In this document: positions 59,052 to 59,714 of the stretch, one piece after another
Numbering within the stretch: the first letter of the stretch is position 1
How the letters are laid out: every line of letters starts with the position of its first letter
NCBI GenBank assembly: GCA_045539425.1
Contig: JAZQFH010000048.1
Location: 1 to 59,714, forward strand
Length of the DNA stretch: 59,714 nt
Reading direction: 5' to 3'
Source: RUG14871 sp045539425
GTDB taxonomy: Bacteria > Bacillota_I > Bacilli_A > Erysipelotrichales > Erysipelotrichaceae
Program-made: the position numbers and the translations under genes
Notes under the pieces: model-generated
What the model was told of the DNA's origin: nothing
Seen by the model: the letters and a program-made list of their open reading frames with translations, nothing else
The model's database searches: none

Positions 59052-59150
59052 GTTTACTTCTCACTTTCTTCTCTTTATTTATACTATAGCACCCGTATTT
59101 TGCATTTTCACATTTTGTGATAGTATAAATGTAAGGAAAGAGGTAAAAGT

Positions 59151-59552
59151 ATGAAAAAGTTTTTCAAAGAATTCAAGGAATTTGCGATTGGCGGCAATCT
59201 GGTTGATATGGCTGTCGGCGTTATCGTTGGCGGCGCCTTCAATAAGATCGTTGCTTCTTTAGTTGCTGATGTCTTCACACCGGCGTTAGGCATGTTATTC
59301 GGAAGTGCTGTTGACTTCTCTGAACTGAAGATCGGACAGATCCTGATCGGTAACTTCATCAATGCCATCATCACATTCGTATTAACAGCGTTATGCCTGT
59401 TCATTCTGATCAAGGCGATCAACAAGGCAAAAGCAGCCGCAAAGAAAAAACAGGAAGAAGCTCCGGCACCGGCACCGGCTCCGGCAGAACCGAGCGACGA
59501 AGTCAGATTACTGACGGAAATCAAAGAACTGCTTGCCAAAAGCGCAAAATAA
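59151..59552 (+). CDS. mscL: Large-conductance mechanosensitive channel MscL
   Basis: A 133-residue inner-membrane channel opened by membrane tension to release solutes under hypo-osmotic shock. The N-terminal amphipathic helix FFKEFKEFAIGGNLVDMAVG leads into TM1 with the glycine/alanine pore motif GVIVGGAFNKIV. TM2 is NAIITFVLTALCLFILI. The C-terminal helix is KAAAKKKQEEA with a Pro/Ala linker. SD AGAGG. Confidence 0.95.
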   Translation: MKKFFKEFKEFAIGGNLVDMAVGVIVGGAFNKIVASLVADVFTPALGMLFGSAVDFSELKIGQILIGNFINAIITFVLTALCLFILIKAINKAKAAAKKKQEEAPAPAPAPAEPSDEVRLLTEIKELLAKSAK

Positions 59553-59577
59553 GCAATCCAAAAGATGAATTTGAAAA

Positions 59578-59640
59578 GGGGCTGTTTAAAAACCTCGGAT
59601 CAAAAATGATACGAGAGTAAAGGGTAAACAGCCCTTTTTT
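59578..59640. terminator. mscL terminator with long stem
   Basis: GGGCTGTTT / AAACAGCCC with an inner CTCG/CGAG stem and TTTTTT after. It may also serve the convergent partial gene. Confidence 0.75.
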
Positions 59641-59641
59641 A

Positions 59642-59714
59642 TTATTTGCGATTAACAGATTTATAGTCGTAATCTCTCGCTTTCTCATTCACGGAATCAA
59701 TCTTTTTCTTTGAA
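59642..59714 (-). CDS. C-terminal end of a gene running off the window
   Basis: Minus-strand frame open to the window edge, ending SVNEKARDYDYKSVNRK then TAA. The charged tail, the terminator beyond it and the absence of any other frame here support a real gene end. Function cannot be judged from 23 residues. Confidence 0.45.
   Translation of the reverse strand, partial: SKKKIDSVNEKARDYDYKSVNRK

Overview
The window reads as an ordinary chromosomal stretch of a low-to-mid GC Gram-positive bacterium (Bacillota). Pointers are the strong Shine-Dalgarno (SD) sequences on most genes, the TPP riboswitch on thiT, the T-box on thrS, three ECF-type S components, RapZ, an Opp peptide importer and many short U-tailed terminators. 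Threonyl-tRNA synthetase lacks its N-terminal TGS domain and there are several Cof-type HAD phosphatases; with the rest this suggests Erysipelotrichia, but that placement is inference. TGA is a normal stop codon. No phage, insertion sequence or CRISPR array is visible. The only mobile-looking stretch is an AT-rich gene remnant beside a tRNA array (about 33960-34450).

Layout. 0.2-6 kb: Ntdp-like phosphatase, TPP-controlled thiT, free-Met-sulfoxide reductase with a pentapeptide-repeat protein, an acetyltransferase/EamA pair, an M32 carboxypeptidase and PspC. 6-10 kb: an ECF S component with a long structured leader, then a unit made of a 29-codon ORF, a terminator hairpin, an ankyrin protein and an EF-G-like GTPase, then murB. 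10.9-15.8 kb: tRNAs, rimO, a zinc-ribbon coiled-coil protein, an MFS transporter and a five-tRNA array. 16-22 kb: PPTase, T-box/thrS, glpK, a membrane protein and a HAD phosphatase. 22-28.8 kb: PrsW-type protease, CCA enzyme, patB-rbsK-ltaE, YgjP-type peptidase and a second HAD phosphatase. 29-34 kb: DeoR-type regulator, glycyl radical enzyme (GRE), its activase and an FSA-type aldolase. 34.5-37 kb: a second five-tRNA array, rapZ and a VWA protein. 36.6-40.6 kb: a signalling operon (LuxR-type regulator, 7TM pseudokinase, histidine kinase, small helical protein). 40.7-43.3 kb: an ECF S component with cysK, divergent from cysE. 43.4-48.5 kb: uppP, acylphosphatase, tRNA-Val, kbl-tdh and a nitroreductase. 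48.2-58.3 kb: a five-gene Opp importer and an M3 oligoendopeptidase. 58.4-59.7 kb: tRNA-Ser, a P-loop protein, mscL and the end of a further gene.

How it fits together. Peptides enter through Opp and are cut by the M3 and M32 peptidases. Threonine can be broken down by two routes to glycine (Tdh-Kbl and LtaE). Sulfur amino acids are handled by CysE, CysK and PatB. Vitamins are scavenged through S components whose shared energizing module lies outside the window. The GRE operon points to anaerobic sugar or polyol breakdown.

The most notable signals are: (i) eight genes with no SD whose -10-like hexamer ends 6-7 bases before the start codon, so probable leaderless mRNAs; (ii) the 29-codon ORF and terminator ahead of the ankyrin/EF-G-like genes, which looks like an attenuator; (iii) the GRE-activase-aldolase operon with an unusual repeat block upstream; (iv) the tandem-sensor operon; (v) unassigned structured leaders on an ECF S component and on cysE; (vi) long perfect stem-loops without U tails between oppA and oppB.
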